Of a stretch of 44,124 bases of DNA, positions 16,177 to 26,981 are shown one piece after another. Origin of the DNA: an uncultured Clostridia bacterium (GTDB taxonomy: Bacteria; Bacillota; Clostridia; Christensenellales; Borkfalkiaceae). The notes below the pieces were generated by a model. It was not told the origin of the DNA and did not search any database. It saw nothing but the letters and a program-made list of their open reading frames with translations. The position numbers and the translations under genes are program-made. Numbering within the stretch: the first letter of the stretch is position 1; each line of letters starts with the position of its first letter. The DNA lies in NCBI GenBank assembly GCA_947625095.1, contig CANQMX010000014.1, positions 1 through 44,124 on the forward strand, given 5' to 3'.

Positions 16177-19100
16177 CCCAAAACGGATTTAGTACGCCGA
16201 TTTTGAGGGAATTACTGTCTCGGACAAAAGTTCGTTCAAGGCAATCGCGGCGGTGACGCCGGCATTGGCGGCGGAGGTGCCGTCGGGCCATTTTACGCCT
16301 ACCAACGTCTTTTTGAGGTTCGCGATGTGCCCTTCCTTCTGGCCGGCAAGCTCTACATCACGGTAGACTTGGTTCATGTGCCACTTGATATGGTCATCGT
16401 TCTTCACAAGCGTTGTGTCGATCATCGTCTTGTACTCGCAGAGGAGGCGGATATCGCGCTTCTCCGTGAAGAGTTTGCTCATATCACGTTTTCTAAATCC
16501 AGAATTTCCGCCGTCGATCGTGTTCTCTACATCGTATGTGTACGCTGCAACTCCCGCGCCACCAGCAGAGAATTCCATGGACTTCAAATTGTATTTTTCA
16601 ACAAGTTTCGCATCCCCCGAGTATTGGTTTGTTTTATCATCCCAAGCCTCTATTTTTACAGTCGCTTTGGTGTTCATAGAGGAAGAGGTAAGAATCATAT
16701 TGATGTAATAGCGGTGGTTTATTTTTTCCGTAGTACCGTTACTTCCAAACCACTCAAGATAGTCGGGCGCCAGATCGATTAAACCAGGTGTTTTTTCCGC
16801 CGCGATCCCTTCTTCGGTAAAGTAATGAGAATAGAAATCCCCACCGTTTATCGCATTAAATCTATCCTGCATCCCCTTGGCGTTTGTATAATTCAGAACG
16901 TCAAATCCTCCTTTGATATGCAGGCTTCCTACTTGCTCGGCAACATTTCCTTCCAAAGAGAGACCTCTCAGGCACTCGGCGAGCACAACATCTTCAAAAT
17001 ACACGTTTTGCGTCGACTCACTCATGTTGCCCCACCACAACTGTATCGCGGCATTGGCGACGCAGTGCAATACGGTATTCTTTAAGCAAAGTTTTCCGCT
17101 TTTGGGGTTCATCTTGCTGTAATACTGGATATCGGAATAATAAGCGCCGCCCAAGGTATAGATCATTCTGACGACATTGGGGAGAATGTTCGTTACGGGA
17201 TTGCAACCCTTAACTGTTACATTGTAGAACGTGCCGAACTCTGTGCCGTCACCCGTATTCTCTTTCCCACTAGTTAATGTGCAAATATCATTTCTTGCTT
17301 GGAAATTGAGCTGATAGCCGTTGCCGTAAATCTTCGACGACGCCGTTTTGCCGACTTTGGTCTTGGCGGTCTCCTTCAAGTAGAGATCATTGTCCTGCGC
17401 TTCCCGGTCTAACGCCTCATTGCCGGCAAGTTCACCGGGCCCATACAGATTTTCATGGAGCACCAAACTATCATGCGCATAGTAGCCCGTGGCGTTGAAC
17501 ACGTTGACGAGGTTGGTATCTTGGAGCACGTTGAAATTGAAGTGGGCGTTGGCGACCCCGTCGCCGCCTTCGAGACGGAGGAAGGAGAAAGCGCCTTCCT
17601 TAGAAGGTTCAAGCTTCTTGCCCTCGACGCCGTACATCTCGGCCTCGGTAGGCCTTGCCCAATCCTCTTCTTCGCCGAAGTTGCCGAAGTAATCGTTTTG
17701 CACGTCAGTTTCGGAGAGACCCACAAACTCGCCGAAGTAGACGCGGACATAGCCCTCTGCCGCCTCGGAGACGGTATCTACCCAAGGGACGTGAGGTTGC
17801 TCTGCCGCATACGTGCCGTCGGCATTGACGATAGTTGTTGCTGCGCCCTCCTGCGGCTGAAGCTGAAGCGTGACAGCGCCGGCTTCGCCCACAATATTGT
17901 ACGTTGTGTCGTTATAGATCACCTGCCTACCCGTCTGCGTGACGACGACATCGTCGGTGTACGTACTGTCCGTGTAACTTGTCAATTTCCAGGTGAGACC
18001 GGAGAGATCGGTCATCGGATTCCTCTTGCCCGTCTCCTTGTTCACTTGCATATCCTTTACCTCTGCATACGCCGCGACGGGAATGCGGTAGTAGTCGACG
18101 AGTTTTCCATCGCCGTAGTCACTCTTCTTGGCGAATACGCGCACCTGCTGATAGCCCTTGTAGACGTCGGCGCTGTTGTTGCCGTCGAAGCCGGGGAATT
18201 CGATCCACGCGATATCTGCCGAACTGACCGTAAACTTAATGGTGCACTGCGGCGCGCCGGAAGCGCCGCCGCCGATCTCCAACGAGGCTGAGCCTTTCAT
18301 GTCGGAGGGCACCGTGAGGTTGATATCGGCGTGCGGAAGGATATCAGTCCCCATACTTATCAACGTGTGTTCGATCTCCCAATTCTGCGAATCCGAGCTC
18401 TTTTGGACAGGAACGATACTTGCGAACTGCTCATCGCTGCCGAAGCCGCCGAGATAGATATCATCCGCCAAGATATAGAGCGTGAGAGTGCCGGACATAC
18501 GCGCGGGAAGCACATACTCCAAACCGTTGCGAACGTCGGCGACACTCTTTGTCCTGCCGATCACAACGGGCGGCTTGCCGTCGCTGAAGGAGACGCCAAC
18601 TTCCAGGGAGAAGTCTTTAAGTTGGGCGCGCTCGATCAGGAGTGTGAAGGTACGGCCGCTACCGTCCGTGGCGCGGAAGTCAACCTGCTTTTTGCTTCCA
18701 ACGCCCACAAGACCGCTCAGCGTGTACGTGTATTCGTACCCATTAACACTATCGCCACTCCTGTTAGCAACATCAAAAGACTTCCAGCTGCTCCCATCGT
18801 TATACTCCAATTCCGAATTGGTGACGGGCTCGCCGTCGAGCCTTCCTGCCTTGACGGTGAACGTGAGCGAATCGACCAAGGTCTTGTAATTTTGGCCATC
18901 GCCGATGACGGTTTCGCCGCAAGTCACTTGGATCTCCTGCACCCTGGACTGTACCGTGATCGTCAGCTTGAACTCCTTTTTGCCGATGAAGAGCGTAAGC
19001 TCCTTTTCGGTTGTATTCTTCAATGCCGTGAGGGTAAAGGTCTTTCCGTCTACCGTGTTGAATTCGACAATGCCGTAGCCATTAAACTCGTACGACCCCG

Positions 19101-20790
19101 CATTGAGCTTATAGTCCACGGGAATCAAGTTTGAGTCATCGACCGTGAAGGTGATCTCGTCGCCAATATTGGCAAAGAAGAGCTTGTTGTTTTCGCTATT
19201 CTCGTCGGTGGACAGGGTTTTAGCGCCTCTGTCGTACGTCACCGTGGGAGCCTTTGAAAGTCCCCCCTTGGTCGTTATGGCGGTACGCGAGGTGCGAGCA
19301 AGCGAATCTTGCCCCGTTGCGCCGTAGGCGACCGCATCCTTCGTGTACTGCACACTGAAGGTAAAGGTGAGCGTTGTATTCTCACCAAAGTTGATTACAG
19401 CAAAGGGGAACTTCGTTAAAGTCCTCTCTGCGGCGATTTCGGGCTTCGCTTGACCGGTATACTCAATGCACAGTTGCTTACCCAACATGGCGCCATTGTT
19501 ATTTGCAACTGTGACCTTATAAGATAAAAACGTTTCACTGGTAATGTATTCCTGTCCCACGGCGTACACAACAAATGGAGGCTGGCTGTCAATTGCACTA
19601 CCGGCCTTGAATTCCACGGTGAAATCAGCCTCCGTGACGGGAGCATCGACATAGATCTTAATGGTGTAGGTTGCGGGTACACTGCCGCCTTCTACCGTGA
19701 TCGTGACGGTAGCAAAACCGCCCGTCTTCGGCACGATGTGGTAGACGCCCGAAGTCTCGTCCGCGCCGTTCTTGAACTCCGTCGTGATGACGTCGCTATC
19801 CCTACTCCTCATTGTGAAAGTGAAGTCGGCTTCTGCGCCTTCGGGCACGGTGTAGTAGATGAGCGCTTGTTTTTGATTTTCTGTTGTGAGCGGCAGGACG
19901 ATGCTTTGTTCGTTCTTGTCGAGCTTGATCTCGACGTTGTCGCCAAGGGCTTCGTAGGTGACCGTGATCTTCGTGGTGACGATATCCTCGTTGCCGCGCA
20001 CGGTCTTGAGAATGACCGTGACCGTGCCGTTGCCCGTGAAGGTGAGTTTGCTTCCCTCGATCCGTGCGATGCCGTTGCCGCCTTCTTCGAGCGCGTAGGA
20101 AAGCGTATCGGTGTGGTTCGCAGGCGCAACGGCGACGACGGCGTCCTTATCTCTGCTTTCACCGAAGTTTATGGTGTTGCTCGACGTGACGATCTTCACC
20201 GTCTCCACGCCGCCGTATGTGACCGTGATGCTCTCCGCATTCCGCCCAAGCGTGCGCGTGGTGGCGGTATTGGCAATCTCGCCTTTGAGGGCGTAAGCGT
20301 TTGCCTCCTCCGCGTACTCCACGCCGACGGTGACTTGAAGCTCGCCGAGGTCTTTGAAGTCGATCTCGCCCGAGAAGGTGGCTTTGCCCGGGTTGGCCGT
20401 AAGTTTTGTGCTGCCGTATTCCACGAAAATCTGCTTGCCCTGCATGGCGTCGTTTTTGCAGGTTACGGTGACCGTGAAGGAAACGGTGGTCGCCGTCGTG
20501 CCGTAGACATCGCCCGCGAGGGTGGCATTTTCAAATTGGACGGAGATGTTTTCCTTCGCAACGGACGCGTTGACGTAGATATTGACGGTGTAGGTCTTTT
20601 GCACTGCGCTGCCCGCCGCGCCGCTCACTGTGACCGTGACCGTTGCAAAGCCGCCCTTCTTTGCGGTGATGTGATAGACGCCGGAGGTTTTGTCCGTTGT
20701 GATGACATCGCCGTTGCCTTTCGTTACGGCGTAGGTGACCGTGGTATTTGCAGGCTCGGTGAAATAGATGCGCGCTTGCGTATTCGGCGT

Positions 20791-20856
20791 CATGACGATG
20801 TTTTGCGTATCGGCTTTGAGAGTGATCTCTGTGTTGCCCTCGCCAAGAGGCTCGTA
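20791..20856 (-). repeat. 66-bp perfect direct repeat, copy 1
   Basis: Identical to 21673-21738, 882 bp away (294 codons), inside consecutive modules of the giant surface protein. Confidence 0.9.
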
Positions 20857-21308
20857 GGTGACCGTGATGGTCGTTTTGCACCCTGTTTCCGTGTTGCCGC
20901 GCATGGTCTTGATAATGACCGTGACCGTGCCGTTGCCCGTGAAGGTGAGTTTGCCCCCATCGAGCTCGGCGATGCCCGCACCGCCTTCCAACACGTAGGC
21001 GAGCGTTTTATCGGTATGCGCTTCGGGCGCGACGGTGACCTTGCCGTTGAAGTCGATCGTGGCACTCGACGTGACGATCTTCGTCGTCACCACGCCGCCA
21101 TAGGTGACCGTGATGCTCTTCGCGTTGCGCGCAAGCTCGTACGAGTTGACGACGCCGGGGATCTCGCCCGACAGGCTGTATTCGCCTGCGCTTTCCGCAT
21201 ACTCCACGCCGACGGTGACGGTGAGATTTTCTCTTGCTGTTTCGGGGAAGTCAATCGTGCCCTTGTAGGTATTTTCGCCTTGGGTCGCCGACGGCTCTAC
21301 TCTGGTTT

Positions 21309-21406
21309 TGCCGTATTCCACGTAAATCCGCTTGCCCGCCATAGCGCCTTCTTGGCAATTTACGGTGACTTCGAAGGAAACGGTGGTCGCCGTCGTGCCG
21401 TAGACG
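21309..21406 (-). repeat. 98-bp perfect direct repeat, copy 1
   Basis: Identical to 22200-22297, 891 bp away (297 codons). It encodes the module segment that contains VNCQEGAMAGKRIYVEYG. Confidence 0.9.
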
Positions 21407-21672
21407 CCCTCCGCGAAGGTGGTATTTTCAAATTTGACGGAGATATCGCCGGACTTGACGGGCGCATTGACGTAGATATTAACGGTGTAGGTCTTTTGCT
21501 CTGCGCCGCTCACATTGACCGTGACGGTGGCAAAGCCGCCCTTCTTCGCGGTGATGTGATAGACGCCCGAGTTCCCATCCGCCTCGATGACACCGCCGCC
21601 ATCTGCCGCGCTGTAGTTGACAGTGGTGTTCTCTTTCTCGGTGAAATAGATGCGCGCTTGTGCATCGGGCGA

Positions 21673-21738
21673 CATGACGATGTTTTGCGTATCGGCTTTG
21701 AGAGTGATCTCTGTGTTGCCCTCGCCAAGAGGCTCGTA
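21673..21738 (-). repeat. 66-bp perfect direct repeat, copy 2
   Basis: Identical to 20791-20856; it encodes the segment that includes EPLGEGNTEITLKADTQ. Confidence 0.9.
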
Positions 21739-22199
21739 AATGACCGTGATCTCCTTGGTGACGGTGGCTTCACCGCCGCGGACGGTCTTCACCGTCAACG
21801 TGACCGTACCCGCCTTTGTAAAGGTGAGCGTGCCGTCTTCAAAGGTTGCGGTCGCCGTGTCGCCGCTGTAATCATAGGCGAGCGTATCGGTGTGCGCGGT
21901 GGGTTCGATCTTGATCTTTGCTTTCTTGCCTACTTCTTCGCCGAAGGTGATGGTGTTATCTTTCGTGACGATCTTTGTCGTCTGCACGCCGCCATAGGTG
22001 ACCGTGATGCTCTCCGCGTTGCGCGCAAGGGTGCGCCCGGTGGAAGAAACCGCAACGTCGCCCGATTCTTCGGGCTTATATGCCGCAGTGCTTGCCGCAT
22101 CATACTCTACGCCAACGGTGATTTGAAGCGTGCTGAGGTCTGTGAAGTCGATCTCGCCCGTAAAGGTGACTTCGCCCGCCTTGGCCGTGAGTTTTGTGC

Positions 22200-22297
22200 T
22201 GCCGTATTCCACGTAAATCCGCTTGCCCGCCATAGCGCCTTCTTGGCAATTTACGGTGACTTCGAAGGAAACGGTGGTCGCCGTCGTGCCGTAGACG
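22200..22297 (-). repeat. 98-bp perfect direct repeat, copy 2
   Basis: Identical to 21309-21406; flanking bases differ on both sides. Confidence 0.9.
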
Positions 22298-22710
22298 TTT
22301 TCGCGTTCCTCAATCGGCTTCTCTCCCTCTTTGAGCGTGACGCTGAAATTATCGGACGTCACGGCGCGGTTGACATAGACGTTGATGGTGTAGGTCTTAT
22401 TCGTGTCTCCGCCTGTGACCTTGAACGTGACGACGTCAAAGCCGCCCTTCAAAGGCGTGATCGTCCATTCGCCGTTTTCCTCGGTGACCGACACAACGTT
22501 GTTTTTCGCCGTGCATTCTACCGTCGTATCAGCAGGCTTGACATACACGATCTTGCCCTTGTCCGTGCTCGAGCCGTTCATGAAGAGAAGAAAGTTGAGA
22601 GCCGTCTTATCGTCATCGGGAAGGTTGACTTCCTTATCCTGTGCGCCGCGGGGCGTATAGTGGACTTGGATCTCCTTGGAGATGGAGTCATTCCCGTCCT
22701 TCCCGACGAG

Positions 22711-22713
22711 TTA
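22711..22713 (-). other. In-frame TAA that splits the giant surface-protein gene
   Basis: The codon order around it reads K-I-stop-L-V-G-K-D-G. The aligned positions in sister modules read Q-I-Q-L-T-G-K-D-G (CAA at 23610-23608) and Q-V-Q-L-R-G-R-D-G (also CAA). One C-to-T change explains the stop. The frame stays open for 43 codons before the next ATG, and 2174 codons to the end. TAA ends other genes here (truA, the transporter at 43734), so it is a true stop codon in this genome. Confidence 0.9.
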
Positions 22714-25700
22714 AATTTTTACCGTTACGGTGCACGCTTCATCACTCTTTGTAAATTTGAGTTCGCCGCTGCGCTCACCGATCGTAGCGCCATTCCCCGT
22801 CAAGGAGTACTTGACGGTATCGGTGTGGCTGGCGGGCAGGATCTCCACATAGACTTCGCCCGCATTGGTCGTTTTAATCTTCTTGAAGGCGAGCGTGGTG
22901 CTCGTGGTAGTCACCTCGTCGACCTGCGTACCCTTATGGTGGAAGGTGATCCCCGTCGCGTTGCGCGCGATGGTGCGCGTGGTGTAGACGCCTTCTATTT
23001 CGCCCGTCTTGCCGTAATCTTTCGCGCCATCCGCATACTGCACGCCAAAGGTGACATTGAGCTCACCAAGGTCTTTGAAGTTGATTGCTTCGCCCGTGAA
23101 GGTGGTTTCGCCCTCCGTGCCCGTCAAAGTTGTGCTGCCGTATTTTACATAGAGTTGCTTCCCCGCCATGGCGTCTTTATCGCAGTTTACGGTGACTGTG
23201 AAGGAAACGGAGTCCGCCTTGGTGCTGTAATATTGCGTGGAGACCGCCGTGCCGCCGAGTTTGACGGTGAAGTTGTTTGACACGGGGCGGTCGACATAGA
23301 TTTCGATGGTGTAGGTCTTTTCCACAGCGCCCGTCACATTGACTGTGACGGTATCAAAGCCGCCCTTCTTGGGCGTGATCGTCCACTCGTAGTCTGTCTT
23401 TTCGACGTTCACGACGCCGCTTTCCGTTGCGGTGCATACCATCGTTGCGCCTGCGGGCACGACGTAGTCGATCTTGGCTGTATCCTCCATCGCGAGAAGG
23501 AGCTTTTGGCCGCCCTCGGAGAGCGTGACGACCTTCGCCCCATTGCGGGGCGCGTAGTTGACGACGATCGTCTGGGTGAGGGAAACTTTGCCGTCCTTCC
23601 CGGTGAGTTGGATCTGCACCGTTACGCTGCAAGCTTTGTTCGCATCGGTGAAAGTGAGCACGCCTTGGGACGTGATCTCCGCACCGTCGCTGTGCCCCTC
23701 TACCAAGGAATATTTTGCGGTATCGGTGTGCTTCGCGGGCGCGATCGGCGAGATGTTGACATAGACCTCGTTCTCCTTGACAGTCTCTGTCTCCTTGAAG
23801 GTGAGCGTAGCGCTCGTCGTCGTGATCTCGCTGACGGTCGTTCCGCGATAGGAGAAGGCGATGCTGTCCGCATTGCGCGTGATGGTGCGTTTGATGGCGG
23901 AGGGAAGGCCGCCTGCGGGGCTGTATGCCTCCGCCTCTTTCGCATACTGCACGCCGAAGGTGACTTCGAGCGTATTGAGGTTTGCAAAGTCGATTTCGCC
24001 CGTGAAGGTGGTTTCGCCTTCTTTGCCCGTCGCCTTGATTTCGTCGCCGTATTTTACATAGAGTTGCTTCCCATCCATAGCGCCTTCATCGCAAGCGACG
24101 GAGACCTCGAAGGGAACTTTTTGGAGCGTGGTGCTGAACGTCTGCGAAGTGTGCTCCGCATTGTTGAGTTTGACGGTGAAATTATTGGCTACGTGGCGAT
24201 CCACATAGATATCGATGGTGTAGGTCGCATCTGCGCTGCCGCCCGTCACTTTGAACGTGACGGTATCAAAACCGCCCTTCTTGGGCGTGATCGTCCATTC
24301 GCCGTTTTTCTGTTCGGGCGTTACAACGCCGTTTTGCGCCGTGCATTCTACCGAAGCGCCCGCGGGAACGACGTAGTCGATCTTGGCTGTATCCCCCATC
24401 GCGAGAAGGAGCTTTTGGCCGCCCTCGGAGAGCGTGACGACCTTGTCGCTTTGGCTGCGGGGCGCGTAGTTGACGACGAGCGTCTTGGTAAGGGAGATTT
24501 CGCCGTCCCGCCCGCGGAGTTGAACCTGCACCGTTACACTGCACGGCTTTTTCGCATCGGTGAAGGAGAGACGGCCGCCCTCGATCGTCGCGCCGCTCTG
24601 CCCATCCAACAGAGAGTACTCGGGAGTATCGGTGTGCTTCGCGGGCGCGATCGGCGAGATGTTGACATAGACCTCGTTCTCCTTGACAGTCTCTGTCTCC
24701 TTGAAGGTGAGCGTAGCGCTCGTCGTGGTGATCGCGCTGACGGTCGTTCCGCGATATTGGAAGGTCATGCTGTCCGCATTGCGCGTGATGGTGCGCTTGA
24801 CGGTGGGAAGGGTGTCCTTTGCGCCGAGTTCGATCGCCTTCGCGGTGTACTTCACGCCGAACGTGACTGCAAGTTCCTGTTTCTCCGCGGGGAAGGAAAT
24901 GCTGCCGCTCATCGTTTTGCTGTTCTCTGTGCCGTTTGCGGGCGCGGTGAGACCGTCGTAGGTGACATACAGCACCTTGCCCTGCATAGCGGACTCTTTT
25001 TCATCGACGTCAAATTGGTAGGAAACGCTCGTGCCCGCCGCACCAAAGAGCGACTTTGTGGCGTCCTTCTCGTTCAGATGAACGGAGAGATCCCCCACCG
25101 AAACCTGCTTATCGACATAAATCTCGACGGTATAGACCGTCGTTTCGTCCGCCTCGCCGTTTCTCGGCGCGGAGAAGAGCGCGATCGCCGCCGCCGCGGG
25201 TTTGGGCGCGACCGTGATCGTGATCGTGGCAAAGCCGCCCTTCCTGGGTACGATGTGCTGTACGCCGTTCTCTTCCGTGAGTTCTACGGCGGCGTTCTCT
25301 TTGTCCACTACCTCATATGTGACCGTGGAGTCTGCGGGTTCGGCGAAGTAGAGAACGCCCTGTTCTTTGGTGTCGCCTTCCATCGAAAGGAGGACTTGCT
25401 GTTTGGCGGGCTGCTGCTGGCCTTCCGCGGGCTTTATCTCAACGCCCGTTGTGTGCTCGCGCTCGCTGACGGGCGCGTAGCTCACCTTGATGCGGTTCTG
25501 CACGTGCGCCTCGCCGTTATCGTACTTGCAGGAAACGAGCACATCGACAGTGCCGGCCTTTTGGAAGGTGAGCGTGCCGCCGCTGAGCGTTGCGACGTTT
25601 GCCGCCGCGTTTTCCAATGCGTAGGAAAGTTTATCGGTATGGTTTGTGGGAAATACGCTGATGGGAGCGGTTGCGCCGCTATCCGTGCCGAAGATGAGCG

Positions 25701-26970
25701 TATTCCCCGAAAGCACAATGGACTGCGCGTCCTTCGTCCCATTGTAGCCGACGGCGATGCTCTGCGCCTTGCGTTGCACGGTGAGGGTGAATGCATCCTC
25801 TTTTGCCGTGAGCTCGTTGGTTTCGGTATCGTAGACCTCCGCCGTGACGGTGACTGTGATATCACTCGTGCCGTCGGGCATTTCACCGATAAAACAGAAC
25901 TCTTCCTTTGCCTTATCGAAGTCGAGGACATCCGGAATACTGTATTTGACGTCTGTGACCCTCTGATTGGTGTTTGTGGGGTCGAAGCTGGTCGCAAAGG
26001 GAATTTCGAGCGTCCTGCTTGTAGAGTAATATTCGTCGAAATCGACGGTGTACGCCTTCTTCTCGAAGAGCGGCAAGCGGTAATGGTGGAGCGTGGAGAC
26101 GTACTCGATGGAGGTATCTTTCGTCGTATTGCCGAAGTCCGTAGCGGTCGCCGTAATGGTGACTTTGCCCGCCTTGGTGAAGGTGATCAGCCCGTTTTCA
26201 TCCACCTTGGCGATGTCGGGATTATTGGATGTGTAGGCGATCGTGACGTCCGCATCGAGCGGGCTCTGTGTGATATTGGGGAATTGCGCCGTCTCGAGCG
26301 CCGTCTCGACGCGCTTGACGTCGGTCTTGATGCTGTCGATCGCACTGTGGCAAGTGATCGTGACGGAATCGGATACCCCCTCCCGTTCCACCGATGTGGC
26401 GGTGACGGTCACTTCGCCCGCGCCTCTTGCCTCTATGATGCCCGTTGAGGTGATGGCGAGGATATCGGGGTTTGAACTTTCCCACTTGATGCCCCTCTCC
26501 TTCGCCTCCTGCGGGTAGACCATGACAGCAAGTTGCTCCCTGTTTGCCTCGTACATATCGGTCGGGCAGGCTTCGGTGATCTCTATTTTATGCACGTGGT
26601 CGTCGGTCACGAGCACGCGGCGGCGATCCGTTTTCAGGTTATCCTCCGCGCTCATGACGTTGACGTACGTCTCGCCGTAGTACTTTGCAACGACGTTGCC
26701 GCTTTCATCCACGGTGGCGATGCTCTCATCATCGATCGTGAAGATGAGACCGCGGTTCTCCGCCTTGAGTGGCAACACGTTGACTTCAAGCAGTTCGTCG
26801 GGCGGGTTTTCCTCGTCGTCCATCACGAGCACCAATGTGTCGTCGTCGACGAATTCCACCCGATCCACATAAATATGGGTCGTGAGCGCCTTGATGGCTC
26901 CGCTCACGAGCAAGATCGCAAGCAGAATAAGTGGAAGTAAGATAATCGTAGACGTCATCAGTTTTTTCAT
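22711..26970 (-). CDS. N-terminal part of the giant Ig-repeat surface protein
   Basis: 1419 residues up to the premature TAA. It has a basic start, a hydrophobic segment (about residues 8-29) with no lipobox, then three BIG2-like domains (patterns such as GIKWESSNPDILAITSTG and DIAKVDENGLITFTKAGK). After a linker come tandem modules of about 300 residues, each with VVNYAPR, SEGGQKLLLAM, ITPKKGGFDTVTF, a YVDR/YVKYG block and TITRNADS. It begins 11 nt after the permease stop codon with AGAGG as ribosome site, so it belongs to the ABC operon. The uncut gene (to 16189) would encode about 3593 residues. The present product would keep the anchor but lose the remaining modules and the beta-helix end. 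Function unknown. Confidence 0.8.
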   Translation of the reverse strand: MKKLMTSTIILLPLILLAILLVSGAIKALTTHIYVDRVEFVDDDTLVLVMDDEENPPDELLEVNVLPLKAENRGLIFTIDDESIATVDESGNVVAKYYGETYVNVMSAEDNLKTDRRRVLVTDDHVHKIEITEACPTDMYEANREQLAVMVYPQEAKERGIKWESSNPDILAITSTGIIEARGAGEVTVTATSVEREGVSDSVTITCHSAIDSIKTDVKRVETALETAQFPNITQSPLDADVTIAYTSNNPDIAKVDENGLITFTKAGKVTITATATDFGNTTKDTSIEYVSTLHHYRLPLFEKKAYTVDFDEYYSTSRTLEIPFATSFDPTNTNQRVTDVKYSIPDVLDFDKAKEEFCFIGEMPDGTSDITVTVTAEVYDTETNELTAKEDAFTLTVQRKAQSIAVGYNGTKDAQSIVLSGNTLIFGTDSGATAPISVFPTNHTDKLSYALENAAANVATLSGGTLTFQKAGTVDVLVSCKYDNGEAHVQNRIKVSYAPVSEREHTTGVEIKPAEGQQQPAKQQVLLSMEGDTKEQGVLYFAEPADSTVTYEVVDKENAAVELTEENGVQHIVPRKGGFATITITVAPKPAAAAIALFSAPRNGEADETTVYTVEIYVDKQVSVGDLSVHLNEKDATKSLFGAAGTSVSYQFDVDEKESAMQGKVLYVTYDGLTAPANGTENSKTMSGSISFPAEKQELAVTFGVKYTAKAIELGAKDTLPTVKRTITRNADSMTFQYRGTTVSAITTTSATLTFKETETVKENEVYVNISPIAPAKHTDTPEYSLLDGQSGATIEGGRLSFTDAKKPCSVTVQVQLRGRDGEISLTKTLVVNYAPRSQSDKVVTLSEGGQKLLLAMGDTAKIDYVVPAGASVECTAQNGVVTPEQKNGEWTITPKKGGFDTVTFKVTGGSADATYTIDIYVDRHVANNFTVKLNNAEHTSQTFSTTLQKVPFEVSVACDEGAMDGKQLYVKYGDEIKATGKEGETTFTGEIDFANLNTLEVTFGVQYAKEAEAYSPAGGLPSAIKRTITRNADSIAFSYRGTTVSEITTTSATLTFKETETVKENEVYVNISPIAPAKHTDTAKYSLVEGHSDGAEITSQGVLTFTDANKACSVTVQIQLTGKDGKVSLTQTIVVNYAPRNGAKVVTLSEGGQKLLLAMEDTAKIDYVVPAGATMVCTATESGVVNVEKTDYEWTITPKKGGFDTVTVNVTGAVEKTYTIEIYVDRPVSNNFTVKLGGTAVSTQYYSTKADSVSFTVTVNCDKDAMAGKQLYVKYGSTTLTGTEGETTFTGEAINFKDLGELNVTFGVQYADGAKDYGKTGEIEGVYTTRTIARNATGITFHHKGTQVDEVTTTSTTLAFKKIKTTNAGEVYVEILPASHTDTVKYSLTGNGATIGERSGELKFTKSDEACTVTVKI
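23720..23820 (-). repeat. 101-bp perfect direct repeat, copy 1
   Basis: Identical to 24626-24726, 906 bp away (302 codons), in the module segment that includes TLTFKETETVKENEVYVNIS. Confidence 0.9.
24626..24726 (-). repeat. 101-bp perfect direct repeat, copy 2
   Basis: Identical to 23720-23820; flanking sequence diverges at once on both sides. Confidence 0.9.
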
Positions 26971-26981
26971 AATGTACCTCT

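Larger units (their letters stand above)
16189..22581 (-). pseudogene. C-terminal part of the giant Ig-repeat/beta-helix surface protein, cut off by an upstream stop
   Basis: 2130 residues if counted from the first ATG (22581). That ATG has no ribosome site and no export signal follows it. The same frame is open further up to the TAA at 22711-22713, so this is the downstream part of the gene that starts at 26970, not an independent gene. It contains at least three more modules of about 295 residues (each beginning near ITVTYEPLGEGNTEITLK and including a YVEYGSTKL block), several unrelated Ig-like segments, and a C-terminal beta-helix region (KIYGNGYQLNFQ, then YFEDVVLAECLRGLSLEGN) resembling the C-terminal half of the protein at 264-3374. 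No LPXTG motif. It may be expressed only by stop-codon readthrough or reversion. Confidence 0.75.

Noticed and set aside
22711..22713. Reassignment of TAA to glutamine as an explanation for the internal stop
   Set aside because: Other genes here (for example truA, the surface protein at 264 and the transporter ending at 43734) end in TAA at sensible positions, so TAA is a normal stop codon.
19738..23280. A 1180-codon plus-strand open frame, and a similar one at 23506-26448
   Set aside because: They are antisense to the module repeats of the giant protein. The frames are open because of codon bias of the repeated gene; the translations are rich in R, D and G with no domain or ribosome site.
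22200..24726. Direct repeats considered as a possible CRISPR array
   Set aside because: Repeat units are long, spaced about 900 bp apart and inside a coding frame; no short regular repeats with unique spacers exist in the window.
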